From Nitrospirillum viridazoti CBAmc (GTDB taxonomy: Bacteria; Pseudomonadota; Alphaproteobacteria; Azospirillales; Azospirillaceae): 64,000 nucleotides of DNA. Position numbers and translations under genes: made by a program. Below, piece by piece: positions 16,114 to 25,709 of the stretch. Every line of letters begins with the position of its first letter. Within the stretch, counting starts at the first letter, position 1. The DNA lies in the NCBI RefSeq assembly GCF_000730165.1, contig NZ_CP022111.1, positions 248,001 to 312,000 on the forward strand. Reading direction: 5' to 3'. The notes beneath the pieces were generated by a model. It had not been told where the DNA came from. It made no database searches and worked only from the letters and a program-made list of their open reading frames with translations.

Positions 16114-18516
16114 TCAGAACCTGTAACCGATCTGGACACCATACATGCGGGGGTCGCCGTAGACGCTGGACTGGAAGCCCAGTCCTTCGGCGATCAGGCC
16201 CAGCACGCCGACGCGGTACTGCTTGTCCAGGACGTTGTTGCAGAACAGGGCGGCGTTCAGGCCGGTGTGCTTGATGTCGTTCCATTCCACCCGCATGTTC
16301 ACCAGCCCATAGGGTGACTGCCGACCCTGGATTTCGAAATCATCGAGGTAAATCTGGCTGCGCCAGGTGAAGTTGGCGGTGAACTGCGCCTGGCCCCAAC
16401 TGGGGTCGATGGGGGCGTACACGGTGCCGGTCAGGCCCAGCTGGTGGCGGGGCATGCCGCGCTGGGCGATTTCATGCAGGCCGTTGAGGACGGCAGCGCC
16501 TTTTTCGATCTCCACATTCACATAGGAATAGAAGCCGGTCAGACTGAACACATCGGTGTTGTAGGTGAACTCCAGCTCCCCGCCGGTGTTGCGCTGCTCC
16601 GCCGTGTTGTCGATGACGGTGACGATGGTGTCGGGGATGCCGTCGCCATTGGTGTCGACGCTGGCGGCGCGCTGCTTCTGCACGTCCGAGCCATTTTGCA
16701 GGAATAGGGCGGCGCTGGTGGTCCAGCGCCCGTCCCACAGGCGGCCGTTGCTCTTCAGGCCGATTTCGTACTCATCCACCTTTTCCGGCCGGAAGGGCTG
16801 CAACTGCAGCCAGTTTGTGGCGCGGGTGGAAAAGCCACCGGACCGATAGCCGTGCCGGAACGAGGCGTAGGTGGTCAGGTGGTCGCTGGGCTCATACTGC
16901 AGCGTGGCGTCGTAGGTGATCTGGGCGAAGTCGGCATGATTGCCGAAGGCGCACTGCGACATGGGCACGGACTGGATGCCCGGCGTGGCAAGGTCCGTGT
17001 CGAACTGGCAACTGTTCAGGTTGGGCAGGGCGGAAACGACGGTGATCTTCTTTTGGTCCAGATTGTAGCGCACACCCGACGACAGGCTGATTTCGGGCGT
17101 GATCTTGTAGGTGCCGGCGGCGAAGGCCGCGTAGGACTGGGAATAGCCCTGGCCGGTCTGCTGCTGGATGAACAGCGACGCGGGTGTGGTCTGGGGCACG
17201 CGGGCCCCGGCGAACACCAGTTGAGGCAGGGTATTGGCGTAGGAGCCGTCGATGCCCGTTTCCTTGAAGAAATAGCCCCCCAGGATGTAGGTCAGGTCCT
17301 TGTTGAAGGCGCTGCCCTGCAACTGCAGTTCCTCGCTGTAGTTGCTGATGCGGGCGAACTGGTACGGCGTGATCAGGAAAGCCGGGATGCCGTCGTAGTC
17401 CTGTACGACGTCGCGGGTCAGGCGGCGCCAGCCGAAGATGTTCTTCAGCGTCAGGTCATCGGACAGTTCAATGGTGGTCTTGTTGGTGATGCCCTGGTTG
17501 CTGTTCTTCTCATAGGGCTTGCCCCAGGCATCCAGGTTGCCGCCGTCACCGGCGCCCATGTCCAGGGTGTAGGGATGCGCCTTGAACAGCGCCTGGGCCG
17601 CCGCGAATTCGGCCGGGATGTTGGTGGTGATGAGCCCCGCCTGGCGCAGCTGTTCATAATTGGAGATGACCGACGGCTGGGCAATGCTGGTTAGAAACGC
17701 GGCCGTGCCGTTCTCGTTGCTGCGGTACCAGTCATAGATGGTCAGGCTTTCCACCCCTTCCCACGGCTTGGCCATGAGGGAGGCGCGGAAGCTGTTATAG
17801 TCCGTGTCGTTGTAGTGGCGGCCCGAACCCACGTCCGTGGCCCAGCCGTCGCGGCGGCTGGCATCGCCCGCGATGCGCAGGGCGAACTTGTCCCCCAGGG
17901 GGACGTTCAGCATGGCGTAGCCTTCGCGAGCGTTGTAGTTGCCGAAGGTCCCGCGCACCTCACCCTCGACCGTGTCCATCTTCGGGTGGGCGGGTTCCAC
18001 CAGCACGGCGCCGCCGGTCATATTGCGGCCGAACAGGGTACCCTGGACGCCGCGCAGGACCTGGACCGATTCCAGGTCGTAGAAGCCGGCGTTGAAGCCG
18101 TAGGGGCGGGGCTGCACCACTTCGGCGAAGTAGGTGCCCACCGCGGGATCGGTGAAGAGCTGCGTTTCCTGGGTCCGCTGGCCGCGCATGGAAAACGCGG
18201 CGTTGCTGCGCTGGGTGAAGCCGCTGGTGATGGACAGGGCGGGAACGCGGTACTGCAGGTCCTGCACGTTGGTGACGCCATCACGCGTCAGCGCGTCACC
18301 CGAAACAGCGGAGACGGCGATGGGCACGTCCTGCAGGTTTTCTGCGCGGCGGCGGGCCGTCACGACGACCTCGGCCAGCAGATCGTCATTGGCCGGCGCG
18401 TCCTGCGCGGCGGCTGGTGCGGGGGAGGATGGGGAGGTTTGCTGCGCCTTGGCGGGCACCTCCATCTGGAGTGCCGTGATCGCCGAGGCTGCAAGTAGAG
18501 CGTGTCGCAGTTTCAT
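16114..18516 (-). CDS. TonB-dependent outer-membrane receptor
   Basis: An 800-residue TonB-dependent transporter. A signal peptide (MKLRHALLAASAITALQ then cleavage near AKAQQ) is followed by the TonB-box-like EVVVTARRR, a plug domain with LRGVQGTLFGRNMTGGAV at about residues 150-170, and a 22-strand-type barrel ending in the aromatic GYRF expected for outer-membrane proteins. GGGAGGATTTG precedes ATG 18516. No siderophore genes are near; in oxidative catabolic islands of this kind such receptors import hydrophobic organic substrates, so uptake of the pathway substrate is the likeliest role. Confidence 0.93.
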   Translation of the reverse strand: MKLRHALLAASAITALQMEVPAKAQQTSPSSPAPAAAQDAPANDDLLAEVVVTARRRAENLQDVPIAVSAVSGDALTRDGVTNVQDLQYRVPALSITSGFTQRSNAAFSMRGQRTQETQLFTDPAVGTYFAEVVQPRPYGFNAGFYDLESVQVLRGVQGTLFGRNMTGGAVLVEPAHPKMDTVEGEVRGTFGNYNAREGYAMLNVPLGDKFALRIAGDASRRDGWATDVGSGRHYNDTDYNSFRASLMAKPWEGVESLTIYDWYRSNENGTAAFLTSIAQPSVISNYEQLRQAGLITTNIPAEFAAAQALFKAHPYTLDMGAGDGGNLDAWGKPYEKNSNQGITNKTTIELSDDLTLKNIFGWRRLTRDVVQDYDGIPAFLITPYQFARISNYSEELQLQGSAFNKDLTYILGGYFFKETGIDGSYANTLPQLVFAGARVPQTTPASLFIQQQTGQGYSQSYAAFAAGTYKITPEISLSSGVRYNLDQKKITVVSALPNLNSCQFDTDLATPGIQSVPMSQCAFGNHADFAQITYDATLQYEPSDHLTTYASFRHGYRSGGFSTRATNWLQLQPFRPEKVDEYEIGLKSNGRLWDGRWTTSAALFLQNGSDVQKQRAASVDTNGDGIPDTIVTVIDNTAEQRNTGGELEFTYNTDVFSLTGFYSYVNVEIEKGAAVLNGLHEIAQRGMPRHQLGLTGTVYAPIDPSWGQAQFTANFTWRSQIYLDDFEIQGRQSPYGLVNMRVEWNDIKHTGLNAALFCNNVLDKQYRVGVLGLIAEGLGFQSSVYGDPRMYGVQIGYRF

Positions 18517-18732
18517 CAAATCCTCCCGTCTATTTTTTCATTTATCAGGCTTCATCGACTTGGCCGAACACCGAGCCCAGGCCATGGGGACAGCTTGCCT
18601 GCCATGTCATTAAAGCTTCCTCAGCAAACCTCTTGCGGTGAGGCTGTGAGCATTTGGGCGATGAAGGTCTCGGACTTTTCTAACTGGGAACGGTGGCACC
18701 CGGAAGCGGCCGGTTACCCCGAATGGTGAGGG

Positions 18733-18746
18733 ATCGGATAGGCGAT
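18733..18746 (+). repeat. Recurring intergenic motif, copy 1
   Basis: ATCGGATAGGCGAT occurs here, 25 bases beyond the stop of the SDR gene and about 215 bases upstream of the TonB receptor start. The same 14 bases (15 with the preceding G) recur at 27033-27046, and close variants lie at 48331-48344 and 50869-50882. The ends ATCG and CGAT are mutually complementary. All four copies are intergenic. Confidence 0.5.
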
Positions 18747-18771
18747 TTCGATAGGGTGGAAAATCGTTGCC

Positions 18772-19560
18772 TCAGGTCTCCACCACGACGGGCAGCGACA
18801 TGATGCCGTCCACGCCGCCATCCACATGCAGCGCGTGTCCCGTCACGTAGGACGAGGCGTCGGAGGCCAGGAACAGGGCCGGGCCGATGATCTCACCGGC
18901 GTCGCCGAACCGCCCCATGGCGATGGCGTCGCGGAAGACCTGGGCCCGTTGCGGGTGGCCGACGGTGGGAGCCGCCATGTCCGTGTCGAAGAAGCCGGGC
19001 GAGATGGCGTTGCAGGTGACCCCCTGGGGGGCGAACTCCGCCGCGACCGCGCGGGTCAGTCCCAGCACGGCATGCTTGCTGGCTGTATAGGCGGACAGGT
19101 TGGGGCGCCCCGTCTCCGCGACGTACGAGGCGAAGTTGATGATGCGGCCCCAGCCGCGCGCCGCCATGGCGGGCCCCAAGGCCCGGCAAAGCAGGTACAT
19201 GGACGCGACATTGACGTCGAACATCCGCTGCCAGTCCGCGAGCGTTGATGTGGCCAGCGGACCCCAACCGGCGATGGCGCCGTTGTTGACCAGGATGTCG
19301 ATGGCCGGGCCATCGGTTTCCAGGGCCCGGGCGGCCGTCTCGACGGCGGGCAGGTCGCCCAGGTCGAAGGACTGGATCCGGGCGTTCACGCCCAGGGCGC
19401 GGATTTCATCGGCCACGGTTTCCAGCTTGGCGGTGTCCCGCGCCGCCACGACCAGGTTCGCGCCCGCCTGGGCGAAACCCAGCGCGATGGCCCGGCCCAG
19501 ACCGCGAGAGGCACCGGTGACCAGGGCGGTACGACCGGCCAATGAAAACAGCGCGCTCAT
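18772..19560 (-). CDS. Short-chain dehydrogenase/reductase (SDR)
   Basis: A 262-residue classical SDR with TGASRGLGRA at about residues 15-24, NNGA, catalytic Ser in NFASYVA and YTASK 13 residues later; ISPGFFDTDM follows. GGAGAG lies 6 bases before ATG 19560; an in-frame ATG at 19566 almost touches that site. It is the first gene of a minus-strand series but a 255-base gap with its own sequence signals separates it from the TonB gene. The sequence resembles FabG/gluconate-5-dehydrogenase-like SDRs; substrate unknown, probably a hydroxylated pathway intermediate. Confidence 0.9.
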   Translation of the reverse strand: MSALFSLAGRTALVTGASRGLGRAIALGFAQAGANLVVAARDTAKLETVADEIRALGVNARIQSFDLGDLPAVETAARALETDGPAIDILVNNGAIAGWGPLATSTLADWQRMFDVNVASMYLLCRALGPAMAARGWGRIINFASYVAETGRPNLSAYTASKHAVLGLTRAVAAEFAPQGVTCNAISPGFFDTDMAAPTVGHPQRAQVFRDAIAMGRFGDAGEIIGPALFLASDASSYVTGHALHVDGGVDGIMSLPVVVET

Positions 19561-19733
19561 CTTCATCTCTCCATCCATGTCGGACGGTTGATAAGCGCGC
19601 CTCGCTTTTCTGGAAACAGGCCGGCGCCAGTCATCACAGCGGCGATGATTGGGGGCGGGGGACTCCCCGGCGATGATGAGGCGGGCGTAGACAAGGACGG
19701 CCACATCCACCCGCCTGGGAGCTTTGTCAGCCC

Positions 19734-20612
19734 GTGTCCCTGGTCTCCGCCGCCGCGCCCGCGCTTGCCGCGACGCCCCTCAGCCCCGCCTTGGGCAGCG
19801 TCATCACCGGCCTGGATCTGGGCCGTTGCACCGACGATGCGCGGACCATGCGGGCCCTGATCGACCTGTTGCACCAGCGCGGCGTCCTGGTCATCAAGGG
19901 CCAGAACCTGTCGGACGCCGACTATGTCCGTTTCGGCCGCCAGTGGGGCCGGCCGCTGGAGTTCTTCATCAAGGAACACCGCCGCCAGGACCATCCGGAA
20001 ATGATCCGGATCAACAACGATCCGGCGACCCCACCCGCCCTGCGCGACGGCGCTGTCCATTGGCATTCCGACGGAAGTTATGAGGCGGAACCGGCGGCGG
20101 TCACCATGCTGTACGGCAAGGAAGCTCCGCGCGAGGGTGGTGAGACGCTGTTCGCCAGCACCGCCGCCGCGTTCGAGGCGCTGCCCGCCGGCCGCCGGAT
20201 GACGCTGGAAGGGCTGGTCGCCATCCACGAGTTGGGGGCGGCCCCCTGGATCGAAGGGGAGACCCCGCCCGATCCCAACCGGCCCAAGCGGGACATGCCC
20301 CGGCAGCGGCATCCCTTGGTCATACGACACCCCGTGACCGGGCGGCGCGCCCTGTTCACCTCGGGCACAGCCTGCGGTATCGAGGGCATGGACCAGGAGG
20401 CGGCTATGGCCTTGATCCACTTCCTGCGCGCCCACATCACCCAGCGGCAGTTCCGCATCAGCTACAAGGTGCTGCCGGGCGACATTGTGCTTTGGGACAA
20501 CTACAGCACGGTCCACAGCGCGACACCCGTCGCCTACTCGGATGCCGAGGGCGAGCGACGCCTGCTGTACCGCATCAGCACCAAAGGCATGCCCGCCTTA
20601 TGCAGGGCTTGA
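19734..20612 (+). CDS. TauD/TfdA family Fe(II)/2-oxoglutarate dioxygenase
   Basis: A 292-residue dioxygenase that hydroxylates or oxidatively cleaves a substrate while turning 2-oxoglutarate into succinate. The iron facial triad is His and Asp in HWHSDGSY (about residues 105-112) and a distal His in WDNYSTVHSATP; the Arg that holds 2-oxoglutarate is in RRLLYRI. The start is GTG at 19734, with only a distant GGGAG, so translation may be weak. It is divergent from the SDR and 34 bases upstream of a GMC gene, which may oxidise its product. Family members act on sulfonates, phenoxyacids and carnitine-like molecules, so the substrate is open. Confidence 0.88.
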   Translation: MSLVSAAAPALAATPLSPALGSVITGLDLGRCTDDARTMRALIDLLHQRGVLVIKGQNLSDADYVRFGRQWGRPLEFFIKEHRRQDHPEMIRINNDPATPPALRDGAVHWHSDGSYEAEPAAVTMLYGKEAPREGGETLFASTAAAFEALPAGRRMTLEGLVAIHELGAAPWIEGETPPDPNRPKRDMPRQRHPLVIRHPVTGRRALFTSGTACGIEGMDQEAAMALIHFLRAHITQRQFRISYKVLPGDIVLWDNYSTVHSATPVAYSDAEGERRLLYRISTKGMPALCRA

Positions 20613-20646
20613 GCCTCAATCATAAAAATTCGCGATGGGAGGAATC

Positions 20647-22299
20647 ATGGCGCCGGTGGAGGCGGACTACATCGTCATTGGCGCGGGCTCAGCGGGCTGT
20701 GTCCTGGCCAACCGGCTGTCCGCGGATGGCCGCACCCGGGTGCTGCTGCTGGAGGCGGGCGGCGACGACCGTCCCTGGCGCAATCCGGCGCATTTCCTGA
20801 GCACCGTCAACATTCACCTGCCGGCGGGGTTCACCCGGCTGCTGTCGGATTCCAGGGTCAACTGGAATTACAGAAGCGAGCCGGATCCCAGCACGGGTGG
20901 TCGCCAATATGCCGTCCCCCGGGGCAAGGTCCTGGGCGGCTCGTCCTCCATCAACGGCATGCTGTACATGCGGGGCCTGCCGGAGGATTACGACGGCTGG
21001 CGGCAGCTGGGCTGCGTCGGCTGGGCCTGGTCCGACCTGGAGCCACTGTTCCGCCGGGTGGAAAACCAGGCGGGGCGGGAGGACGACATTGGCGCGGGCA
21101 AGGGTGGGCCCCTTGATGTGGGCGACCCGCCCATCGATCATCCTATGCTGGAGGCGATGCTGCGGGCTTTCCAGGAAGCGGGGGCGCCGCTCAGCCCCGA
21201 TCTGAACGGCGCCTCGCGCGAAGGGGTCATGCGGGCGCGCCTGAACATCAGCGGGGGCCGCCGGCGGTCCACCGCCGTCTGCTACCTGCACCCGGCGCTG
21301 CGCCGGTCCAATCTTTGGGTCGAGACACGTGCCCAGGCGACCCGGCTGCTGTTCGACGGCCGGCGCGTGGTGGGCGTCGAATATCGCCAGGGCGACCGGT
21401 TGGTGACGGCCACGGCCGGGCGGGAGGTGCTGCTGTCCGGCGGCGCCATCGCGTCGCCGCAGCTGTTGGAACTGTCGGGGATCGGCCAGGCCCAGCGGCT
21501 GCGGGAGCTGGGCATCGCGCCGGTCGTCGACAGCCCGGGCGTGGGTGAGAACCTGGCCGACCACTACTCTTGCTCCGTCAAGGCGCGCCTGCGGACGGGC
21601 GCGCCCAGTTTCAACGCCTTGTCGCGTGGAACCGGCCTGCTGGGGCAGATGTTGCGCTATGTTGTCAGCCGTTCGGGGCTGCTTGCACTTGGGGGCTCCA
21701 ACCTCACGGCGTTTCTGAAGTCCGACCCGGTACTGGATCTGCCTGATTTGCAGTTCTTTGCCAGTCCCGGCACCGTGGATTCGGCGGCCACGCTGAAGAC
21801 GGGCCGGATCACCATGGAGCACGAGCCGGGCTTGACGATTGCCAGCTATGTCATGCGGCCCCGATCCCGCGGCAGTGTGCATGCTCGCAGTTCCGATCCC
21901 AATGACGCGCCTGCCATCGTGCCCAATTATTTGTCGGACGAAATGGACCGGCGTGTCATGGTTGCGGGCCTTAAGTGGTGCCGCCGGGTACTGAACCAGC
22001 AGGCACTGGCACCCTATCTGGACCATGAACTGGTTCCGGGAGCCGAGCGGCAGGAAGACGAAGCACTGCTGGCCTTTGCCCGTAAGACAGGGACGACCGC
22101 CTATCATCCGGTCGGTACGTGCGCTATGGGGGGCGATGACCGCGGTGTGGTCGATCCGCGGCTGCGTGTGCGCGGTGTCTCAGGTCTCAGGGTGGTGGAT
22201 GCTTCCGTCATGCCCAGCCTGGTCTCGGCGAATACCCACGCGCCGACCGTGGTCATCGCGGAAAAGGCAGCCGACATGATCCGTGAGGATTCAGCCTGA
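20647..22299 (+). CDS. GMC family FAD-dependent oxidoreductase
   Basis: A 550-residue GMC enzyme, paralogous to 9793-11400. GAGSAGCVLANRL is at about residues 12-24, GGSSSINGMLYMRG is the family signature, and the catalytic His is in AYHPVGTCAMGG with a second His in SANTHAPTVV (Asn in the other copy). ATG 20647 has GGGAGG 4 bases before it; the ATG at 20635 lies within the ribosome-site sequence. It follows the dioxygenase gene and probably oxidises an alcohol to an aldehyde or ketone. Its stop faces that of the CoA-transferase across a hairpin. Confidence 0.92.
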   Translation: MAPVEADYIVIGAGSAGCVLANRLSADGRTRVLLLEAGGDDRPWRNPAHFLSTVNIHLPAGFTRLLSDSRVNWNYRSEPDPSTGGRQYAVPRGKVLGGSSSINGMLYMRGLPEDYDGWRQLGCVGWAWSDLEPLFRRVENQAGREDDIGAGKGGPLDVGDPPIDHPMLEAMLRAFQEAGAPLSPDLNGASREGVMRARLNISGGRRRSTAVCYLHPALRRSNLWVETRAQATRLLFDGRRVVGVEYRQGDRLVTATAGREVLLSGGAIASPQLLELSGIGQAQRLRELGIAPVVDSPGVGENLADHYSCSVKARLRTGAPSFNALSRGTGLLGQMLRYVVSRSGLLALGGSNLTAFLKSDPVLDLPDLQFFASPGTVDSAATLKTGRITMEHEPGLTIASYVMRPRSRGSVHARSSDPNDAPAIVPNYLSDEMDRRVMVAGLKWCRRVLNQQALAPYLDHELVPGAERQEDEALLAFARKTGTTAYHPVGTCAMGGDDRGVVDPRLRVRGVSGLRVVDASVMPSLVSANTHAPTVVIAEKAADMIREDSA

Positions 22300-22310
22300 G
22301 GTTCCGGCGA

Positions 22311-22332
22311 GAAGGGGTCAGATGACCCCTTC
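22311..22332. terminator. Perfect hairpin at convergent gene ends
   Basis: GAAGGGGTCA (22311-22320) and TGACCCCTTC (22323-22332) form a perfect 10-base inverted repeat with a 2-base centre, overlapping the stop codon of the CoA-transferase and lying 11 bases after the GMC stop. There is no T-run, so termination would be imperfect, but the position at converging genes is typical of a shared terminator. Confidence 0.5.
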
Positions 22333-23547
22333 GGCCCGCAGCCGCGCCAGCGTGTCGGCGTCGAAGCCCAGTTCGTCCGCCAGCACGGCGTCAGTGTGCT
22401 GCCCCAGCATGGGCGGGGCGTCGTAGCGGGTGATAGGGGTGGCGGAGAAATGCAGGGGATTGCGCAGGACCTGCAGGTCCGGCGCCAGGGGGTGGGGGGC
22501 TGCCACGGCCATGCCGCGGTGGCGCATCTGCGGGTCGGCGAAGACCTGGTCCAGGGTGTTGATGGGGCCGCTGGGGATGCCGAAGGCCTCCAGCCGCTCC
22601 AGCCAGTGGGCCACGGTGTTCCGGCGGAAGATGGCGTCGAACTCCGCCGTCAGGGCGTCGCGGTTCTCCACCCGCAGGATGTTGGTGTGGAACAGAGGAT
22701 GGGCGGCCAGGTCCGGCCGCTCCACCGCATCGCACAGGCGGCCATATTGAACATCATTGCCAGCGGTCAGCATGATGGCGCCGTCGCTGCAGGGGAACAG
22801 GGTGGATGGCATGCCGCCGTTGCCCTGGGTACCCCGACGCACGGGAACCTCGCCTGATGTCAGATAGATCTGGGCGTAATGCGATAGTGCCGCCACCATA
22901 CAATCCAGCAGGGCGACATCGATGAACTGACCCGTTCCGCCGTTGGCGTCGCGGCTATACAGCGCCGCCAAAATGGCGTTCGACACGTTCAGGCCGGTGA
23001 TGACGTCGGCGATGCTGGGCCCGACCTTCATGGGGCCGCCGCCCGGCTTGTGGTCCGGCAGGCCGGTCACGCTCATCAGGCCGCTCTGTCCCTGGAAGAC
23101 CGCGTCGTAGCCCGGCTTCTTGGCATAGGGGCCCGACTGGCCGTACCCGGTGACCGAGCAATAGATGACACCCGGGTTCAGGGCCCGGATGGCGTCGTAA
23201 TCCAGTCCATAGCGCTTCAGGTCGCCGACCTTGTAGTTCTCCAGCACCACGTCGGCCTTGGCCGCCAATCGCCGGATGATGTCCTGGCCCTGGGCGCAGG
23301 CGATGTTGACCGTGACTGATTTCTTGTTGCGGTTTGCCGACAGGTAAAAGGCGTTCTCCCGCGTCGGGTGGCCATCCGGCCCGGTGAGGTAGGGGGCACC
23401 GAAGACGCGCGAGTCGTCGCCCGTGCCCGGCCGTTCCACCTTGATCACGTCGGCGCCCAGGTCGGCCAGCATCTGCCCGGCCAGGGGCCCCGCCAACACC
23501 CGCGAAAGGTCCAGGACCCGGACATTGCTCAACGGCAGAATGGCCAT
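22318..23547 (-). CDS. CaiB/BaiF family (class III) CoA-transferase
   Basis: A 409-residue class III CoA-transferase that moves CoA between acyl groups without ATP. The N-terminal LDLSRVLAGPLAGQMLADLGADVIKVE is the family signature; the aspartate that forms the mixed anhydride is in GYDAVFQGQSGLM near residue 165, and NRNKKSVTVN is the CoA-binding strand. Length is typical. It is a single minus-strand gene divergent from the crotonase at 23769. BaiF and CaiB act on bile acid and carnitine CoA esters, which fits recycling CoA from a late product to an entering acid. Confidence 0.92.
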   Translation of the reverse strand: MAILPLSNVRVLDLSRVLAGPLAGQMLADLGADVIKVERPGTGDDSRVFGAPYLTGPDGHPTRENAFYLSANRNKKSVTVNIACAQGQDIIRRLAAKADVVLENYKVGDLKRYGLDYDAIRALNPGVIYCSVTGYGQSGPYAKKPGYDAVFQGQSGLMSVTGLPDHKPGGGPMKVGPSIADVITGLNVSNAILAALYSRDANGGTGQFIDVALLDCMVAALSHYAQIYLTSGEVPVRRGTQGNGGMPSTLFPCSDGAIMLTAGNDVQYGRLCDAVERPDLAAHPLFHTNILRVENRDALTAEFDAIFRRNTVAHWLERLEAFGIPSGPINTLDQVFADPQMRHRGMAVAAPHPLAPDLQVLRNPLHFSATPITRYDAPPMLGQHTDAVLADELGFDADTLARLRAEGVI

Positions 23548-23768
23548 GCGTTATTTCCCTCTTTCCGAAACCGGCGCGGGTGCGCCTGCCTTCCTGCCGT
23601 TCCATACCGTCCCGCCATGATTGGCAAGGCGGCGGCCGTTTCCGGCGGCACCCATCACCCCCATGATGTGAGGGGCTTTCAAGCCGCCCAGGCTCGCCGG
23701 CGGGCCATCGGCGCAGTAGATCCGCTGCACCGCCCGGTCGAAGGGCGGCAAGGGGAGGACTGCGGAGC

Positions 23769-24572
23769 ATGGATGACATACTTCGGGACATGCCGGCGCC
23801 GGGCGTCTGCCGCCTCACGCTCAACCGTCCCGATGCGCTGAACGCCCTGGCCTACAGCACCTATGAGGCGCTGATCAGCCAGCTCGAGGCGGTGCGTTTC
23901 GACCCCACGATTCAGGTCGTCATCCTGACTGGCGCCGGCCGCGCGTTCTGCGCCGGCCACGATTTGCGCAGCGGCGGCAGTCCGAGCTGGGTGGCCGAGG
24001 GGCAAGGCAAGGCGCAGGCCAGCCGCGCCATCCTGGCCAAGCTAGGCAACATTCCCCTGTTGATGCGATCCTTGCCGCAGCCCGTCATCGCGGCGGTGAA
24101 CGGCGTCACGGCCGGTGCCGGCTATTCGCTGGCGCTGGCGGCGGACATCGCCATTGCCGCCCGCTCCGCCCGCTTCGTCAACGCCTTCCACAATGCTGGG
24201 ACGGGGCATGAGCTGGGGCTGAGCTACCTGTTGCCCCGGGCCATCGGGGCGCAGCGGGCGGCGGAACTGCTGCTGACCGGCCGGCCGGTCCCGGCGGAGG
24301 AGGCGGCCGCCATCGGCCTGGTGCTGCGGATGGTCGAGGATGACCGGCTGGCGGACGAGGCGCTGGCGCTGGCCGCCGCCATCCAGGCCAACAGCCCCAT
24401 CGGCATCGCGCTGACCAAGCAGACCCTGTGGCTGAACGCCGACGCTGGCAGCCTGCAGGCGGCGATAGAGCTGGAGAACCGCGCCATCTTCATCAGCCAG
24501 TCGACCGAGGACACGGCGGAAAAACGCAAGGCCTTCTTCGAGAAGCGCGCGCCTGTCTTCGTCGGGCGCTGA
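23769..24572 (+). CDS. Enoyl-CoA hydratase/isomerase family (crotonase), atypical active site
   Basis: A 267-residue crotonase. The oxyanion-hole segments are present (GRAFCAGHDL at about 58-67; NGVTAGAGYSLALAADI near 105-121), so it binds acyl-CoA. Both hydratase glutamates are missing: the GGGxE position is Ser (GAGYSLA) and the PE position reads FVNAFHNAG. A simple hydratase reaction is therefore doubtful; hydrolase, isomerase or lyase chemistry is possible. It heads a plus-strand series and ends 4 bases before the OYE gene. GGGGAGG lies upstream of ATG 23769. Confidence 0.88.
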   Translation: MDDILRDMPAPGVCRLTLNRPDALNALAYSTYEALISQLEAVRFDPTIQVVILTGAGRAFCAGHDLRSGGSPSWVAEGQGKAQASRAILAKLGNIPLLMRSLPQPVIAAVNGVTAGAGYSLALAADIAIAARSARFVNAFHNAGTGHELGLSYLLPRAIGAQRAAELLLTGRPVPAEEAAAIGLVLRMVEDDRLADEALALAAAIQANSPIGIALTKQTLWLNADAGSLQAAIELENRAIFISQSTEDTAEKRKAFFEKRAPVFVGR

Positions 24573-24576
24573 CGCC

Positions 24577-25707
24577 ATGGACGCGCTGTTCCAGCCCCTC
24601 ACCATCCGGGGGAACCGCCTGGCCAACCGCGTGGTGATGGCGCCCATGTCGCGTTATCACTGCCCCGGCGGGGTGCCGGGCGCGGATGTTGCCGCCTACT
24701 ATCGTCGCCGGGCGGAAGCGGGCGTCGGCCTGATCATCACCGAGGGGGTGGGCATCGACCATCCGCGGGCGGTGGATCATCCGGGCGTTCCCCGTCTCCA
24801 CGGCGACGCGGCCCTGGCCGGCTGGCGGATGGTGGTGGACGAGGTGCACGCCGCCGACGGGGTCATCTGGGCCCAGCTCTGGCATCAGGGGCCGATGTGG
24901 AACGTGGAATATGCCGGTGACACGAGCGCCGGCCTGCGGCCATCCGGCATCTGGGGGCCGGCCGACGGCATCATCTCCCTTCCCCATGAGGCGCGGTTCC
25001 GGGCGCTGCCCGCCACATCGCCCATGACCGAGGACGACATCCAGGACGTCATCGACGCCTATGCCCGGTCCGCGGGGCGGGCGCGGGCGCTGGGCTTCGA
25101 CGGCATCGCCATCCATGGTGCCCACGGTTACCTGATCGACAGCTTCCTCTGGCGCCATACCAACCGGCGGGAAGATCGCTGGGGCGGGGACGCACGGGGG
25201 CGGGCGGCGTTCGGCGCCGCCGTCATCAGCGCCGTCCGCAAGGCGGTTGGGGAGGAAGTGCCCATCGCGCTGCGTCTCTCACAGTTCAAGATGCAGGACT
25301 ACACGGCCCGCATCGCCGATACGGCCGATGAATTGGGTGCCCTGCTGGCGCCCCTGGCGGAGGCCGGTGTGGATGTCTTTGACGGCAGCCAGCGCTTCTT
25401 CGACAGCCCGCTGTTCGCGGGTTCCACCCTGAACCTGGCCGGCTGGTGCCGCAAATTGACGGGGCGCCTGGCCATGACGGTGGGAGGCGTGGGCTTCGGC
25501 AAGAGCCGTGGCCTGGCCCGGCATATCGACGACAGCCAGGCGGTGGACAACAACCTGCCCCTTCTGGTCGAGCGCTTCGGGCGCGGGGAATTCGATCTGG
25601 TGGGGGTGGGACGCGCGCTGCTCAACGATCCCGAGTGGCTGCTCAAGGCCCAGGCTGGTGTGCCTTTCAAGCCCTTCGATCCCGCCAATCTGCATCGGCT
25701 GACCTGA
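24577..25707 (+). CDS. Old Yellow Enzyme-type NADH:flavin oxidoreductase
   Basis: A 376-residue FMN-binding TIM-barrel of the OYE family, without the FeS/NAD domains of 2,4-dienoyl-CoA reductase. APMSRY (about residues 22-27) matches the APMTR FMN motif, HGAHGYLIDSFLW carries the barrel loop, and NRREDRWGGD matches the family NxRxDxYGG pattern; VGVGRALLNDPEW binds FMN phosphate. OYE enzymes reduce activated C=C bonds; BaiCD/BaiH, which act on bile-acid rings, are relatives. It lies between a crotonase and a SnoaL gene in a tight run, so ring or side-chain double-bond reduction on a CoA ester is plausible. Confidence 0.9.
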   Translation: MDALFQPLTIRGNRLANRVVMAPMSRYHCPGGVPGADVAAYYRRRAEAGVGLIITEGVGIDHPRAVDHPGVPRLHGDAALAGWRMVVDEVHAADGVIWAQLWHQGPMWNVEYAGDTSAGLRPSGIWGPADGIISLPHEARFRALPATSPMTEDDIQDVIDAYARSAGRARALGFDGIAIHGAHGYLIDSFLWRHTNRREDRWGGDARGRAAFGAAVISAVRKAVGEEVPIALRLSQFKMQDYTARIADTADELGALLAPLAEAGVDVFDGSQRFFDSPLFAGSTLNLAGWCRKLTGRLAMTVGGVGFGKSRGLARHIDDSQAVDNNLPLLVERFGRGEFDLVGVGRALLNDPEWLLKAQAGVPFKPFDPANLHRLT

Positions 25708-25709
25708 GA